This document shows positions 20,795 to 30,733 of a DNA stretch of 64,000 nt, one piece after another (position 1 is the stretch's first letter; each line of letters starts with the position of its first letter). The notes below the pieces were generated by a model, which was given only the letters and a program-made list of their open reading frames with translations, had not been told where the DNA came from and made no database searches. The translations under genes were made by a program, and so were the position numbers. Source of the DNA: Catonia carolina (lineage: Eukaryota > Arthropoda > Insecta > Hemiptera > Achilidae); assembly GCA_035578175.1 (NCBI GenBank), contig JAQMRL010000008.1:59452541-59516540 (forward strand), written 5' to 3'.

Positions 20795-21884
20795 TTGAAC
20801 ATCGAAATTATGCATCAGTTGTTTCAACAAAAATATCAGGACTCTCCTATCAAATATAGTTTCTATAGACAATATTTTAAGGGTCATTTTGATTATCCAT
20901 TTGGTAGGCCTCAGATTGATATGTGTGGAACCTGTGAGGACCTAATGGTGAAAATAAAAAGTCAAACTTTAAATTACTCTGGAAAACAAGTTGCTGCAGC
21001 TGAATTACTTGTGCATAGAAGGCGAGCCAAGAAATTTTATAGTGAACTTAAAACTATACAAGAAAAATGCAAATCTGACAAAAGTGTTTTAGGGATTTCA
21101 TTTGATTACATGGCAAACCTGCCTCTTCCTAATATTCCTGTACAGGAATTATTTTATTATAATCAACTAACAGTGAATGTGTTTTGAATCCACAATTTTT
21201 ATGATGAATCAGCAATGTTTTATCTATACCATGAAGGTGTAGCAAAAAAGGGGGCCATGAAGTGTGTTCCTTTCTATGGGATTACATAAAAAATTATGTT
21301 TCTGATTCTACTTCTGAAATCAGTACTACCCATTCCGAGGACATTCTTGGTTACCATGTGACCGTGATTTTGCATGTGCAAAAAGATTAATTCGTCGCAC
21401 TGATAGCATATATTCCATTAAACAATATTGTGAGCTGTTAATATCTTCAGCAGTAAACAGATGATTTATGGTTACTCTGGTTTCTTTAGAAATTATTTTT
21501 AATTTCAAAGTTTGGTGTAACCATTATTATAAGAAAAATGCCATTTCTGTTGAAATACAGTTCAAAAACATTCCAAGAAATCAAAAAATGACTTTTACAG
21601 TTTTTACATACAAATAGTTTTTATATCTCTCTGGCCAAAGAGCTGGCACTGTTCGAGTCAAACCTTTTATTAAAATAGGTAGTGTTGTTACACATACATT
21701 CCTCCTACGAAGCAGTCCATTTGGAAATAAAGTATCTTTACCAGATGCAAATCCATACCCTGATGGAAAAGTGGCTATTTATAAGAAGAAGATTGAAGAT
21801 TTGAATAAACTAATGCATTAAATACCACATGAATACAAAGAATTTTATCAAAACATTTTGCTTTTGCCAGTTTATGAAAGATGA
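20795..21884 (+). pseudogene. Transposase pseudogene with core deleted
   Basis: The first 130 codons (20795-21187) are open and read FGRPQIDMCGTCEDLMVKI (a Cys pair that may bind zinc) and SVLGISFDYMANLPLPNIP. A stop follows at VNVF. The same protein then continues as IHNFYDESAMFYLYHEGVAK, shifts frame at WDYIKNYVSDSTS, then shifts again to FRGHSWLPCDRDFACAKRLI. Later pieces include KNIPRNQKMTFTVFTYK and PDGKVAIYKKKIEDLNKLMH, ending HEYKEFYQNILLLPVYER. Between NYVSDSTS and FRGHS this protein type normally has a conserved catalytic-core segment, which is missing here. I know the type only as an abundant uncharacterised hemipteran transposon protein. It cannot be functional. Confidence 0.7.
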
Positions 21885-22272
21885 GTATTAATCAAGAGCG
21901 AAAATATTTTTTATTTTGCGTATTATTTCATTAAAATCATTATTATAACATAAGAAGTAGTTTTATAAAAAAATAAATCGTGTATTATAACAATTTTTTT
22001 AAAAATAAGATATGTTTACTAATATCAGCTGTGATTTTTTTGGTGTTTAGTGAAGAAACAACCTAAGTCCAAATTTAAATATTAAAATATTTCTTGCAGT
22101 TTTAATGTCAACTTTTCAAAAACAATTTCTGCTAATGAAACTAGTCATTGCCCATATGTCTAAAAAATTTCAGAAAAAAAAATTAATTTTTAAGGCTTGA
22201 GATAGTTTTTTGTCGTTTACCGTAAAATACAGAAAGTGGACATAGGTTGTTTCTTAAATAACCGATTCAAGT

Positions 22273-22416
22273 AGACACATTCACCGTTAACGCAATAACC
22301 GCAGATGATTACACAATATGTAATTAACGAATTTAATGAAATAATAAAACAGTGAATATAATTGACTGTATCCATAGATCACTGATAGATATCCGATGCC
22401 CGGATTGGACCATTAA
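22273..22416 (-). other. BEL leader, LTR-proximal part
   Basis: The portion of the BEL leader between the 5' LTR and the nested transposon. It contains the primer-binding region and is otherwise featureless. Confidence 0.6.
22395..22412 (-). promoter_or_regulatory. Putative BEL primer-binding site
   Basis: In element sense the bases TGGTCCAATCCGGGCATC begin four bases after the 5' LTR. A leading TGG pairs with the CCA end of a tRNA primer. I could not match the rest to a tRNA 3' end from memory, so the primer is unknown. Confidence 0.5.
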
Positions 22417-23123
22417 TGTTAGCGTTTGTAAGGCGCTGGATAAAAGACAATGAAACGAATTTAAACTGAATATTTTTACAGCAATTAGTAAACGATTAAT
22501 TAACTTAATTCGGAGGACCAGGTCAGTTTTAAGCAGCTGCCAACCACAGCTAAAACGAGTTAGAGAATAAACCAAATGAATTATTAACAGGAGGAACAAA
22601 ATAACGAAAGGTAGCGGACAGAATTGATAGGACAAAGACATAGGGAGACACACTATTGAACAACTAACCGTAACAAATGAAAAACGTTCTTACCTGGAAT
22701 CCATAAAACGACTTGAAACTTGTAGATAAGCACGTGGAGACACACTGGTAACATTGCAATGAATACACTACGACAGTTTACAATAAAAAACACATGAGCA
22801 ATTGAATATAATTCACACAAAGCATAGAATAACGAACAGTTTAGGTTTGTAGTAAACCAACGAGTAACGAAACGAACTGATTGTAAACGAAGAAATGGCA
22901 GGGAATCGCCACCCACGCCACGCGCTAAGCGCAAGAGACAAGAATGCACCCATTCATCACGGAAGCTGAGACAAGAGTGTGTAAGGAAGATGCCGGATAT
23001 GTAGACGGGAGAAGGGATGCGGATGACGTGACTTAATGATGTCACGCGAAAACAGAGACAGGAACAAATTGTGATTAGCGGGGAAAACAGTTTGAATTAA
23101 CCCCGGGAAGACTGGCGCTAACA
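22417..23123 (-). repeat. BEL 5' LTR
   Basis: The 707-bp partner of the LTR at 16176-16882. Differences seen include a/t near 22470, a/g near 22889, c/t near 22945, g/a near 23048 and a/g near 23107. As the 5' LTR it should hold the element's promoter. I could not pick out a convincing TATA box. Directly outside it is the CTGTT duplication. Confidence 0.95.
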
Positions 23124-23310
23124 CTGTTGATGAGGAATCTTTAGTAATTTTTAGGATTAATTTTTCTACTTTTCTTTAAATTTTAATGGATACAGTTATG
23201 TAAATTTCATTGTTAATTTTTATCTGTCAATTCTGGTTTTATACAAAATAATTAGTACAGTTTCGTAATTGTATTAATGTGTATTTTTTTTTTAAAATCC
23301 CTAATATGTG

Positions 23311-23613
23311 TAGGTTGCAATTTGTTCAATTTAGAACATTAAGCAACCCCATGATCCAATGATATGAGGATGATGTGTATGACGTGTAAATGAGGTGTAG
23401 TCTTGTACAGACACAGGCCGACCATTCCTGAGAGAGTATAGTTAATTGACACCCAACCATCAAAGTACATCGGTAACCACTGTCTAGTATTCACATCCGT
23501 ACAAAAGTAACTACTTTTACTAGGATTTGAACCATGAACCTTCGTCTCCGAAAATCAGCTGTTAAACAGCTGACTCACGGCGACGACTTTATCTGTAGAC
23601 CAACCCGGTGGGT
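23311..23613 (-). repeat. tRNA-SINE-T, near full length
   Basis: In reverse sense the head is CCACCGGGTTGGTctacaga, then AAAGTCGTCGCCGTGAGTCA, CAGCTGTTTAACAGCTG (a hairpin), GGTTCATGGTTCAAATCC (B box), gtagttacttttgtacgg and the body tttgatggttgggtgtcaat. The tail is ttctaaattgaacaaattgc. It is the most complete copy of this family here. Confidence 0.8.
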
Positions 23614-23738
23614 CAATGTGTATTCTAGCTGAAGTATTTTACTTTCTCTTGCTTTATATGAATATAATATGGGAGAGGGAAGTTTTTTCATGTCAAGTTT
23701 CGAATTAAAGTTTTCACAGCAGAAATACGCGTTTACAG

Positions 23739-23785
23739 GTGTGTGTGTGTGTGCGCGCGCGCGCGTGTGTGTGTGTGTGTGTGTG
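23739..23785. repeat. (GT)n(GC)n(GT)n tract inside a HINE-like copy
   Basis: gtgtgtgtgtgtgtg, then gcgcgcgcgcgcg, then gtgtgtgtgtgtgtgtg. Alternating purine-pyrimidine sequence of this kind can adopt Z-DNA. The tract sits at a fixed position of the element, just before gaacaaaatatctc. Confidence 0.92.
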
Positions 23786-24263
23786 AACAAAATATCTCAC
23801 GCACGAAACAGTGTATAAAATTGAAACGTGAAACTTAAATTGGGTATACCACAAGGGGATCTGACCCTAGCATTTTCATCAAAATCGGTTAACCGGAAGT
23901 ATTAGTTTATTCGTGCGATTTATCTTTTTTGGAGTTTCTCAAAAGCGTCCGCCACGTTTTTTTTTAAAAATCATCTCATCTATTACATTTTTTTATGTTG
24001 AAATTCGTGGAGCTTTGATCTCGTGATAAAAAATATTTGTTTTAAGATTTCAGCCGTAATAGGCCAGTGCATTTTTGGACAGAAGCGTATATATCAGGTG
24101 TAGGAAATTGAAAGACCTACTTCATTTTTGCAAAAATTTTTTCTACAACGCTTAGATTAGCGTCAATTAGTTTTTTTTATTGTATTTTGCTCGTCAAAAT
24201 TAATAAAAAGATTTGGGATTTTTAAGACCTCTGCCTTAGTATACATTTTACAACAAAAATATA

Positions 24264-24322
24264 TACTATATTTTACGTATTATACGTAAATACGTAAAAT
24301 ACGTATATTATACGTATTGTAA
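24264..24322. repeat. TACGTA-rich palindromic cluster
   Basis: Repeated TACGTA/ATACGTA units (tattatacgtaaatacgtaa, atacgtatattatacgtatt) form overlapping palindromes inside the HINE-like copy, where other copies have plain sequence. Likely a local expansion. Confidence 0.75.
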
Positions 24323-24811
24323 TTAAACTTAAAAACCTACAACTTTTATATCAAGCATTTTTTCTAGAGCTTAGTCAATTACTGGTTATCCGTATTTGTA
24401 ATTGGAACAGAGGTTGAGTTTTATTTAGCATCATTCACTCATGATTAAATCGTTTTCGTTACATGTTTTATTACACACACTGGCATGAGAAATTCGAGTG
24501 AGTGTTTCACACCAAATTTTTAAATTGTATTTTCATTAACGCGAAAGTCCTCTCCCACTGACTCATTATTGTACTGATTTCCTCTTTCATCATTGATTCT
24601 CTTAACTTCCTAACTACCTATAGAGCTAAAAAACAGAAAATAAACCATTAAATGTTTGTCAGTGACCTCTTAAGCGTAGCGCTTCTTAAGTAATCCAAAT
24701 TATTGTTAAGTCTCTTCGAAGAGCTAAAGATCTGAAAGTTGAAACGTGAATTTTCAAAGTGATTGATACGTAGGAAAATAAATTATTTTAATTGAGGACT
24801 AGTCTGTTATT

Positions 24812-24876
24812 GTAGTAATTAACGCAATTGGCTCCAGCTCTACGGTTCCCGGATTCAATTCCCGGTCAGGTTTGGC
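24812..24876 (+). repeat. tRNA-like SINE head fragment
   Basis: gtagtaattaacgcaattgg followed by GGTTCCCGGATTCAATTCCC resembles a degraded A box plus B box. The 3' part is not recognisable. Too diverged to place in a family with confidence. Confidence 0.45.
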
Positions 24877-24967
24877 ATTTTTCATCACTCATTTTTATCG
24901 AGATCTATCACCCTTTATCGTATGCATTACCAATAATGTACAAAAATCGGTCGTAAACAAGTAAATA

Positions 24968-25252
24968 TAAAATCTGTTGTGAAACACTCACACAACTTTC
25001 TCTTGCCAATGCAAATAATTAACAATATAACCTAAAATTAGTAATAAAACATTAGAAATAAACAAGAAAACTAACTTCAAAAAACATAACCTAATTTTAA
25101 TCATGAGTAAAAGATGAAAAAGGTTGAATTTTTTGTTTATTTCTAATGTTTTATTAGACCTACTAATGTTAGGTTATATTAATTATTATTATTAGTTAAT
25201 TATTTGCATGGGCAAGAGAAAGTCGTGTGAGTGTTTCACACCAAATTTTTTA
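24968..25252. mobile_element. Fold-back made of two HINE-like 3' ends
   Basis: The left arm (24968-25108) is the reverse of the family 3' end: hairpin, AACTTTCTCTTGCC, then the ataacctaaaattagtaata block. The right arm (25131-25252) is the same sequence forward, ending GGGCAAGAGAAAGTCGTGTG and the hairpin. The arms are about 120-140 bp with a short centre, so the whole unit is a large palindrome with both termini being 3' ends. Confidence 0.8.
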
Positions 25253-25894
25253 ATTATTTTGCAACAAACATCCTCTAAATTACATTGTAAATAAAAGTAA
25301 TCGTTAGGTAACTTTTTTTTTTGCTCGCACTTACTTTACAATTCAGCAATAACATCTTTAACCTACTTTTAGGTTTCTTTGGCGAATAGAGTGGTATCAA
25401 AAATATAAACAAATTTCTTTTTAGTGTAGCAATAATGTAAGCTACGTTTGAAAAGTTTACTGATGTATCGTTTAGGTCTATATTACATCTGAAAATCCAA
25501 TATTTAACTGCTATGTCGATTTTTATTTGGGTGACGTCACGTTTGCAGGTAATTTATTATTAATGTAAGACTATGTTGGGAACGAAGCTATACCTATCTT
25601 AATGTCGAAACGAACGAAGAAGTACTGCCTTACGAAGCAAATGTTTTGAAATAAAATTTTATTACATGTTAGATCCTTCTCCGTTCTATATATGTCGTAC
25701 GCTTAGAATAATAAATAGGCCTAAGTTCTAATAGTTTATTCGGTGTTTTTCGGCGAAATTTAACCGTGGTGAAAATTAATCTCGTGTTGACTACTATTGT
25801 TTTTTTTTTTTAGGAAAACTTTTGTGTTGACTCAAAACTGAATGTATAATTAATATACCGCGAAATTTGAACCAAATTTGAATTAGGAAAATAA
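25253..25894. other. No gene recognised
   Basis: AT-rich. A gtgacgtcacg at about 25531 is CRE-like but isolated, and no coding sequence lies next to it. Confidence 0.4.
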
Positions 25895-26480
25895 TACATA
25901 CAGGAAGTTGCGGAATTCTGCTATGTAGGGAGTAAAATAACAAAGTATGTTAGAAGCACAAGTGATATCAAAAGCAGAATTGCTCAAGCTAGAAAAGCCT
26001 TTGAAATAAAAAAAACAGCTTACTGACTACAAACATTGATTTACAGATTAGGAAAAATTTATTAAAACATTATATTTGGAGTGTAGCATTATACGGGAGT
26101 GAAACGTGGGTGATAGGGGCTGTAGAAAAGAAGAGGATAGAAGATTTTGAAATGTGGTGTTATAGGAAAATGTTAAAGATTAGGTGAATGGACAAAATAA
26201 GTAATTTAGAGGTTCTTAGGCGAGTGGATGAAAAAATAAGTATATTGAAGCATCTTACCAGAAGGGATAGGCTAATGGGGCATATCTTAAGACATCCAGG
26301 TATTGGTCTATCAATAATGGAGGGTTATATTGAGGGAGTAAATTTTAGGGGGAGGCAAAGATTAGAATATTTATAAAGAAAATTACAAAAGATGTAGGGT
26401 GTTACAGATATATGTAACGACTTGCGCAAGATAGAACAGGTTGGAGAACTGCATCAAACCAGTCGAGAGACTGATGACAA
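25895..26480 (+). pseudogene. LINE reverse transcriptase C-terminal relic
   Basis: Pieces in order: AEFCYVGSKIT, STSDIKSRIAQARKAFE, SVALYGSETWVIGAVEKKR, EDFEMWCYRKMLKIR, an in-frame stop, MDKISNLEVLRRVDEK, RRDRLMGHILRHPGI and GRQRLEYL, then a frame change and the 3' end tcaaaccagtcgagagactg. This is the thumb and post-thumb region of a LINE pol ORF. At least two stops and several shifts break it. The same 3' end occurs on the minus strand at 44.49-44.71 kb. Confidence 0.8.
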
Positions 26481-26696
26481 AACAAAGGGAAATAACATTG
26501 ATTTGCATTAGTTTGTTAATGTTTTCTTCCCACAAATAAATGAAGACTTGTTATAGTCAGGAATCATTAGAAAATGTTAAGACCTCTTAAAAAATATCAA
26601 TATTGATAAATTTTAAGCTGTATTTTTAGCTTAAAATACATAAATTTGTAAACCATTCTCTAATCAAGTATTGTAAATTTGTGGAATTATTTGGTT

Positions 26697-26784
26697 TGCC
26701 TGTGTGAAGTAATGGTTAGCGTTGTAGTGTGCAAAGTATGTAATAATTGGTGGTTCGAATCCGTCTGCGGTAACATTACTTTAT
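26697..26784 (+). repeat. tRNA-derived SINE head
   Basis: GCCTGTGTGAAGTAATGGTT then agcgttgtagtg matches an A-box region, and GGTGGTTCGAATCC is a strong B box about 45 bp later. Pairing of the ends is poor, so I do not call a tRNA gene. It lies in the core of the inverted-repeat element. Confidence 0.55.
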
Positions 26785-26816
26785 TGTTAAAAAATATTGG
26801 AAGTATTAAAAAACAT

Positions 26817-27206
26817 GCCCATAACAGACAGGTGGAGGGTTGAATTATTTACATTTAAGCTATTAGTTGCAGGGCTAAAATAATAGTTCTGGTTCTCTTA
26901 TCACATGGTCAGCCAATTAAATTACTGTTATCATTAAAAAAGAGAAGAGGTAGGGTGTAAAATACACTAATCAGAGTAATCTCCTCTGAAACTAATGAAT
27001 TTCATTATACAGCCAGACCCTGTGGTGAATGAACTAACGGTGTCATTTGCAGAGTGGAGAATATGTGCTTTTCAGAGGGCCTGGTGTGCTGATAAGCATA
27101 CTCTTCAACTCAGTTAGGAAGGCAGTTGTAAAGCCCCTCACTTCTCGTTTTACTTAGTAAATCCTCTACAGGTCAAACCAGCCTTTCGGCTGATGACCTA
27201 AACAAA
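26817..27206 (+). repeat. SINE-390 with 12-bp TSD, exactly 390 bp
   Basis: ATTAAAAAACAT is present at 26805-26816 and 27207-27218. The copy runs from gcccataacagacaggtgga to gatgacctaaacaaa. Its length equals that of the 7512-7901 copy, which fixes the family boundaries. Confidence 0.9.
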
Positions 27207-27560
27207 ATTAAAAAACATAATTTTTAATTTTTTTTTCAATTTTGACAATTGTTTTCTTGTTTTCTTGTCAATTGTTCAATTGTTTTCTTGTCTAAAATCA
27301 TTGCAACAATCAGCGTTCTCTGAAAACTAAATGTTACTGAACAAATAAATAATTATAAATTAGAGAAAATTTTAGAAATGTATAAATATGGAAAATTGTT
27401 TATAAATTTATCTATTTTAAGCTAAAATACAGCTTAAAATGTATCAATTGATGTTTTTAAATGTATAAACATTTTCTAATGATTCCTGATTATTACAAGT
27501 CTTCATTTATTCGCGGGAAGAAAACATTAACAAACTAATGAAAATCGAGGCTATTTCCCT

Positions 27561-27829
27561 ATGGTCCAAACTCCGTGGGATATCCGTATACTAATTGTTT
27601 ATTGAGTTGGAAAATTCTTTGGATTATTTAGACACAGCCTATCCTGTTTCTAATTTGGTTAATGCAATCTTAATACGCTTGTTCAAAATGGAATAGGAAA
27701 ATTTCCCGTGAAAGTTTTGTACACCCTATTTACATTACCCAAGTTAAGTTTAAGCCAGTTTCAATATAATCAACAGCTAATAAATGGACATTATTTTAAT
27801 GGCATTTTCTCTGTCTTTAGAATAGTAAC

Positions 27830-27874
<45 letters not shown>

Positions 27875-28136
27875 TATAAACATTTGTGTTCTTGAAAATT
27901 AATGATTGTGTATATTTTTATAATAAACTGCCTAATATAGTCTTCTTTGTTTTTATCCCGGTTTAATGTCGAAATAATACTTGTGTTATCACCTAACACT
28001 GTTATAACCGAACGATCCCTTCTTTTCTCTTATCCAATGTTTAACATGTAAAGTAAAAAAATATAAAAATATATTGTAACACCTAAGTCAAGGTTCGTTC
28101 AGGATCTGGGTATTATAAATAATAAAGAAACGTCCT
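27561..28136. other. No gene; contains a TAA microsatellite
   Basis: AT-rich. The only structure seen is the trinucleotide run at 27831-27873. Confidence 0.45.
27831..27873. repeat. (TAA)n microsatellite
   Basis: About 14 uninterrupted TAA units, likely length-polymorphic. Confidence 0.95.
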
Positions 28137-28140
28137 TTAA

Positions 28141-28645
28141 CCCTCTTAGTACCAACGTCCGGAAAGCAGGACGTCAATATATTTTACGTAGTGACAAAAC
28201 CGGTTGACCGGACGTCCGTCAGGTATGCATTAAGTGCCAACTTTCGGATAACCGAACATTTACAAAAAAATCTTTTTAACAAAAATTAATGGAATAGTGT
28301 ATTTTGAAACCGCCTCCGTAAGTAGTGACTACCGCGCTATCCTGAAAACTGAAAGGTCCCGGGTTCGATTCCCGGCTAGGGGCTGGAAATTTTAACACGT
28401 TAAAACCACCGTTAAGGTACCAAAACCCACAATAGTTGCTAATGACCAAGCTGTCGATGCGACTTAAAATAAACTAACAAAAATATTTTCAATATTTTAT
28501 TTTTATGTATCGTTGAATTTGGGTTGGCAATGGCAGGCTTACGCCTGCAAGTTTTCGAAATAAGGGCTGGCACTTTTTGTTCACCCTTATTCAAATTAAA
28601 TGGCTTTAGATAAAACTTTTAAATATTGTTTCGGCACTGAAAGGG
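28141..28645. mobile_element. piggyBac-type MITE
   Basis: A 505-bp element with ends CCCTCTTAGTACC and GGCACTGAAAGGG (10 of 13 complementary positions). It is flanked by TTAA at 28137-28140 and 28646-28649, the invariant piggyBac target. No transposase is encoded. A tRNA-SINE-G sits in the middle. Short internal palindromes such as GCAGGCTTACGCCTGC are present. Confidence 0.82.
28309..28477 (+). repeat. tRNA-SINE-G inside the piggyBac MITE
   Basis: accgcctccgtaagtagtga, then a diverged anticodon arm, CCCGGGTTCGATTCCCGGC (perfect B box) and tail units through gcgacttaaaataaac. Its position shows it is younger than the MITE. Confidence 0.82.
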
Positions 28646-28649
28646 TTAA

Positions 28650-29063
28650 ACTTTTTTCTTTTATTTTGAACCTTGAACTGTAGGCCTACAATAAAGAAGA
28701 ACTAAAAGATCAGAGAGCATCGATATCACATTAAAATTAACAAGAACAGGCACGAATAAAAAATACAACATTCAGCAATGTTAAATTTGGAATCACAATA
28801 AACGAAACAATTTACTAACGTAAGAAAAAATAAAGCAATAAAAAGTTCATGTTGTTAAAGAAAAGTTATTACCAATAGTAATAAAGCATATAAACAAAAA
28901 AATTGCATCTAATATTCCACACTTAGCTTTTTCTACTAGGTATCCATCCAGAAACATGTAGAGAGTATTAAAAAAGATCTGTGCTCCATCTTCTTGTTAA
29001 TATTGTAATGAAACCTGGTAGATTTGACATGTCACTGAAAAGCTCATTAAATTTATAACAGGT
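28650..29063. other. No gene recognised
   Basis: AT-rich sequence, nothing recognised. Confidence 0.4.
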
Positions 29064-29074
29064 ATTATTTATTG

Positions 29075-29460
29075 TTGTTTAGGTAATCAACAAAAAGGCT
29101 ATATTGAACCTCTAGAGGGTTTACTAAGTAAAACGAGGAGTGAAGTTGTTTACAATTGCCTTCCTCACTGAGTAGAAAAGTATGCTTATCAGCACGCCAG
29201 GTTCTCTGAAAAGCATCTATTTTCCACCCTGCAAATAACACCTTCACTTCATTCAGCACAGGGTCTGTCTGTATATTGATGAATTTGTTCTCAAGAGGAG
29301 ATATAACTCTTAATTAGTTTCTTTTACACGTTCTGTTCTTAAATGATTCAGTAATTTAATTGGCTGACCATGTGATAAGGAACAGAACTATTTTTTGTAA
29401 TCCTGGAAAAACAGATCGAGTGTATTTAATTTAACACTCCACCTGCCAGTTATGGGCAAA
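29075..29460 (-). repeat. SINE-390 with 11-bp TSD
   Basis: A 386-bp copy bracketed by ATTATTTATTG (29064-29074 and 29461-29471). It runs from ttgtttaggtaatcaac to gccagttatgggcaa. A 64-codon minus-frame relates to the similar frame in other copies. Confidence 0.88.
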
Positions 29461-29471
29461 ATTATTTATTG

Positions 29472-30733
29472 ACACGATTTATAATTACAATTAATTACTT
29501 AGCTCAGATTACTAACACATTACAATTGATATTATTCAATTACCTAAATTAATTACCAAACCTAAATTTTATACTTAACTCAGTATACTTTTTGTTTTTG
29601 ATAAAATTTACTATACTATTCCGAAAATAATTATCATATACTGTTTTACTAAGTAGTATAATAATAAGGAAAAATTGACGTGAAAATCTAATTTTTGCTG
29701 TTATGGGTTTTTCGGTATTTTAGATTAGATCCAGTCTTTCCAAAATGTGATTAACAAGAATTCGCGGTATTTAATTGATTTTTATATATATACTTATGGT
29801 ATCGACTGTTCTACGTATAACCTCTGTACGTATCTTCCTGTTTTTCTCTCTCTTAAATCCAGTCTTATTAATCATTAGCTAATATGCCTATTTCTCAGAA
29901 TACAATACGAGTTACTGTATCAATTCCTTCTTTTCACCATGAAAAACATTTGTATTATCTATAAATGTCAGATCACTTCCCAGAAATAATTGTAGAGAAT
30001 ACCAAACCGTTTCATTTATACATTATAGTAACAGCTTATCTTATTGTTGTGTTATTTTTATGCAATTTTCCTTTTGAAACTAGTTGGACCAGATTTTTAA
30101 TAATTTGTTGTCTATTATATTATTCGACCTTGCAAACGATTTTAAGGTTGTTAATAGCTTTAACTTAACACCGGAGTTATCTTTAAATTTTTCAAGGGAA
30201 ATAAAATAAATCTTTCTTTTCTTGATCAAAATGAATAATAACCTTTCTTTAGTAGGTATAATCTTAATACCAAAGAAACGATAGAAATGTCTTTCGGTTC
30301 ACATCTTTGTCTCGTTTATAATTTCGATGCTCCAGTTATTTCTGAGTTGTTACCTATATTTCTCGGTGAATTAAATGGTAATTACGTAATAAAATACATA
30401 ACTTTTTACCCTGCACAGTTCTTTTTATGTATGCCAATCACTTTTATCTTTTTAAAATTAAATAAATAGTTCAAAGTTTGTTGTTATTTTATTTTTTTTT
30501 TTGAAAAAACTATATTCCTGTATTTGTATCCCAGTTTATTTCTTAAGACACGTATTTTTACAAATTTACGGAGTTTTATAATGTATTTCGATTATTACCA
30601 AATTACAATGAGATTACTTCAATTTAATTAATTATTAAATTATTAATTATTAAACCTTTACTAAACTTTACTATAAACAGATAATATCACTGAATACTTT
30701 AAAAAAAATTATCTGTCCAGAACCACTTGCTCT
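29472..30733. other. No gene recognised
   Basis: Frames of 67 codons (29965-30168) and 60 codons (30287-30469) are hydrophobic and AT-driven. Neither has an identifiable domain or flanking splice signals that I would trust. Confidence 0.4.

Larger units (their letters stand above)
20519..22268 (+). mobile_element. Non-autonomous DNA transposon, possibly Sola-like
   Basis: Inverted ends of about 35 bp start GAATCGGTTATTTAAGAAAC on both sides, with one mismatch over the arm. AAGT precedes (20515-20518) and follows (22269-22272) the element, a 4-bp target duplication (5 bp if CAAGT is counted with an asymmetric end). The ends and the sub-terminal region carry several copies of AAGAAACAACCTAAGTCC. 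A 4-bp duplication fits the Sola superfamily, but I cannot confirm the superfamily without the transposase core, which is deleted. It lies in the BEL leader in the opposite orientation. Confidence 0.8.
16176..23123 (-). mobile_element. BEL/Pao LTR retrotransposon, gag-protease only
   Basis: Complete insertion bounded by two 707-bp LTRs and a perfect 5-bp target duplication CTGTT (16171-16175 and 23124-23128). Five base pairs is the usual BEL/Pao duplication length. Read on the minus strand the order is 5' LTR, primer-binding region, leader (split by a 1.75-kb DNA transposon), gag, aspartic protease, a purine/pyrimidine-skewed tail, 3' LTR. Reverse transcriptase, RNase H and integrase, which follow the protease in autonomous BEL elements, are absent. 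Without the nested insert the element is about 5.2 kb, shorter than autonomous relatives, which from memory run to about 6-9 kb. Few LTR differences indicate a recent insertion. Confidence 0.92.
23637..24522 (+). mobile_element. HINE-like element, near complete
   Basis: Starts TTTTACTTTCTCTTGC and ends ACTGGCATGAGAAATTCGAG with the hairpin GAGTGTTTCACACC and a T-run. The sub-terminal pair is partly mutated (GGCATGAGAAA). It has a long GT/GC tract and a TACGTA-rich segment that is not in other copies. Confidence 0.87.
26486..27560. mobile_element. Long-inverted-repeat element of unknown family
   Basis: The left arm (about 26486-26680) and right arm (about 27383-27560) are inverted copies sharing AGGGAAATA at the outer end, CATTAGTTTGTTAATG, aaatgaagacttgt, aatcattagaaaatgtt and ttaagctgtatttt. 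The core holds a tRNA-like segment, a SINE-390 and a repeated caattgttttcttgt. No transposase was found and no clean target duplication could be read. It may be a MITE or fold-back element that later received the SINE. Confidence 0.65.

Noticed and set aside
29965..30168. 67-codon hydrophobic frame that looks like a membrane protein
   Set aside because: AT-rich codons give Leu/Ile/Phe runs by chance. There is no start context, homology or conserved neighbour.
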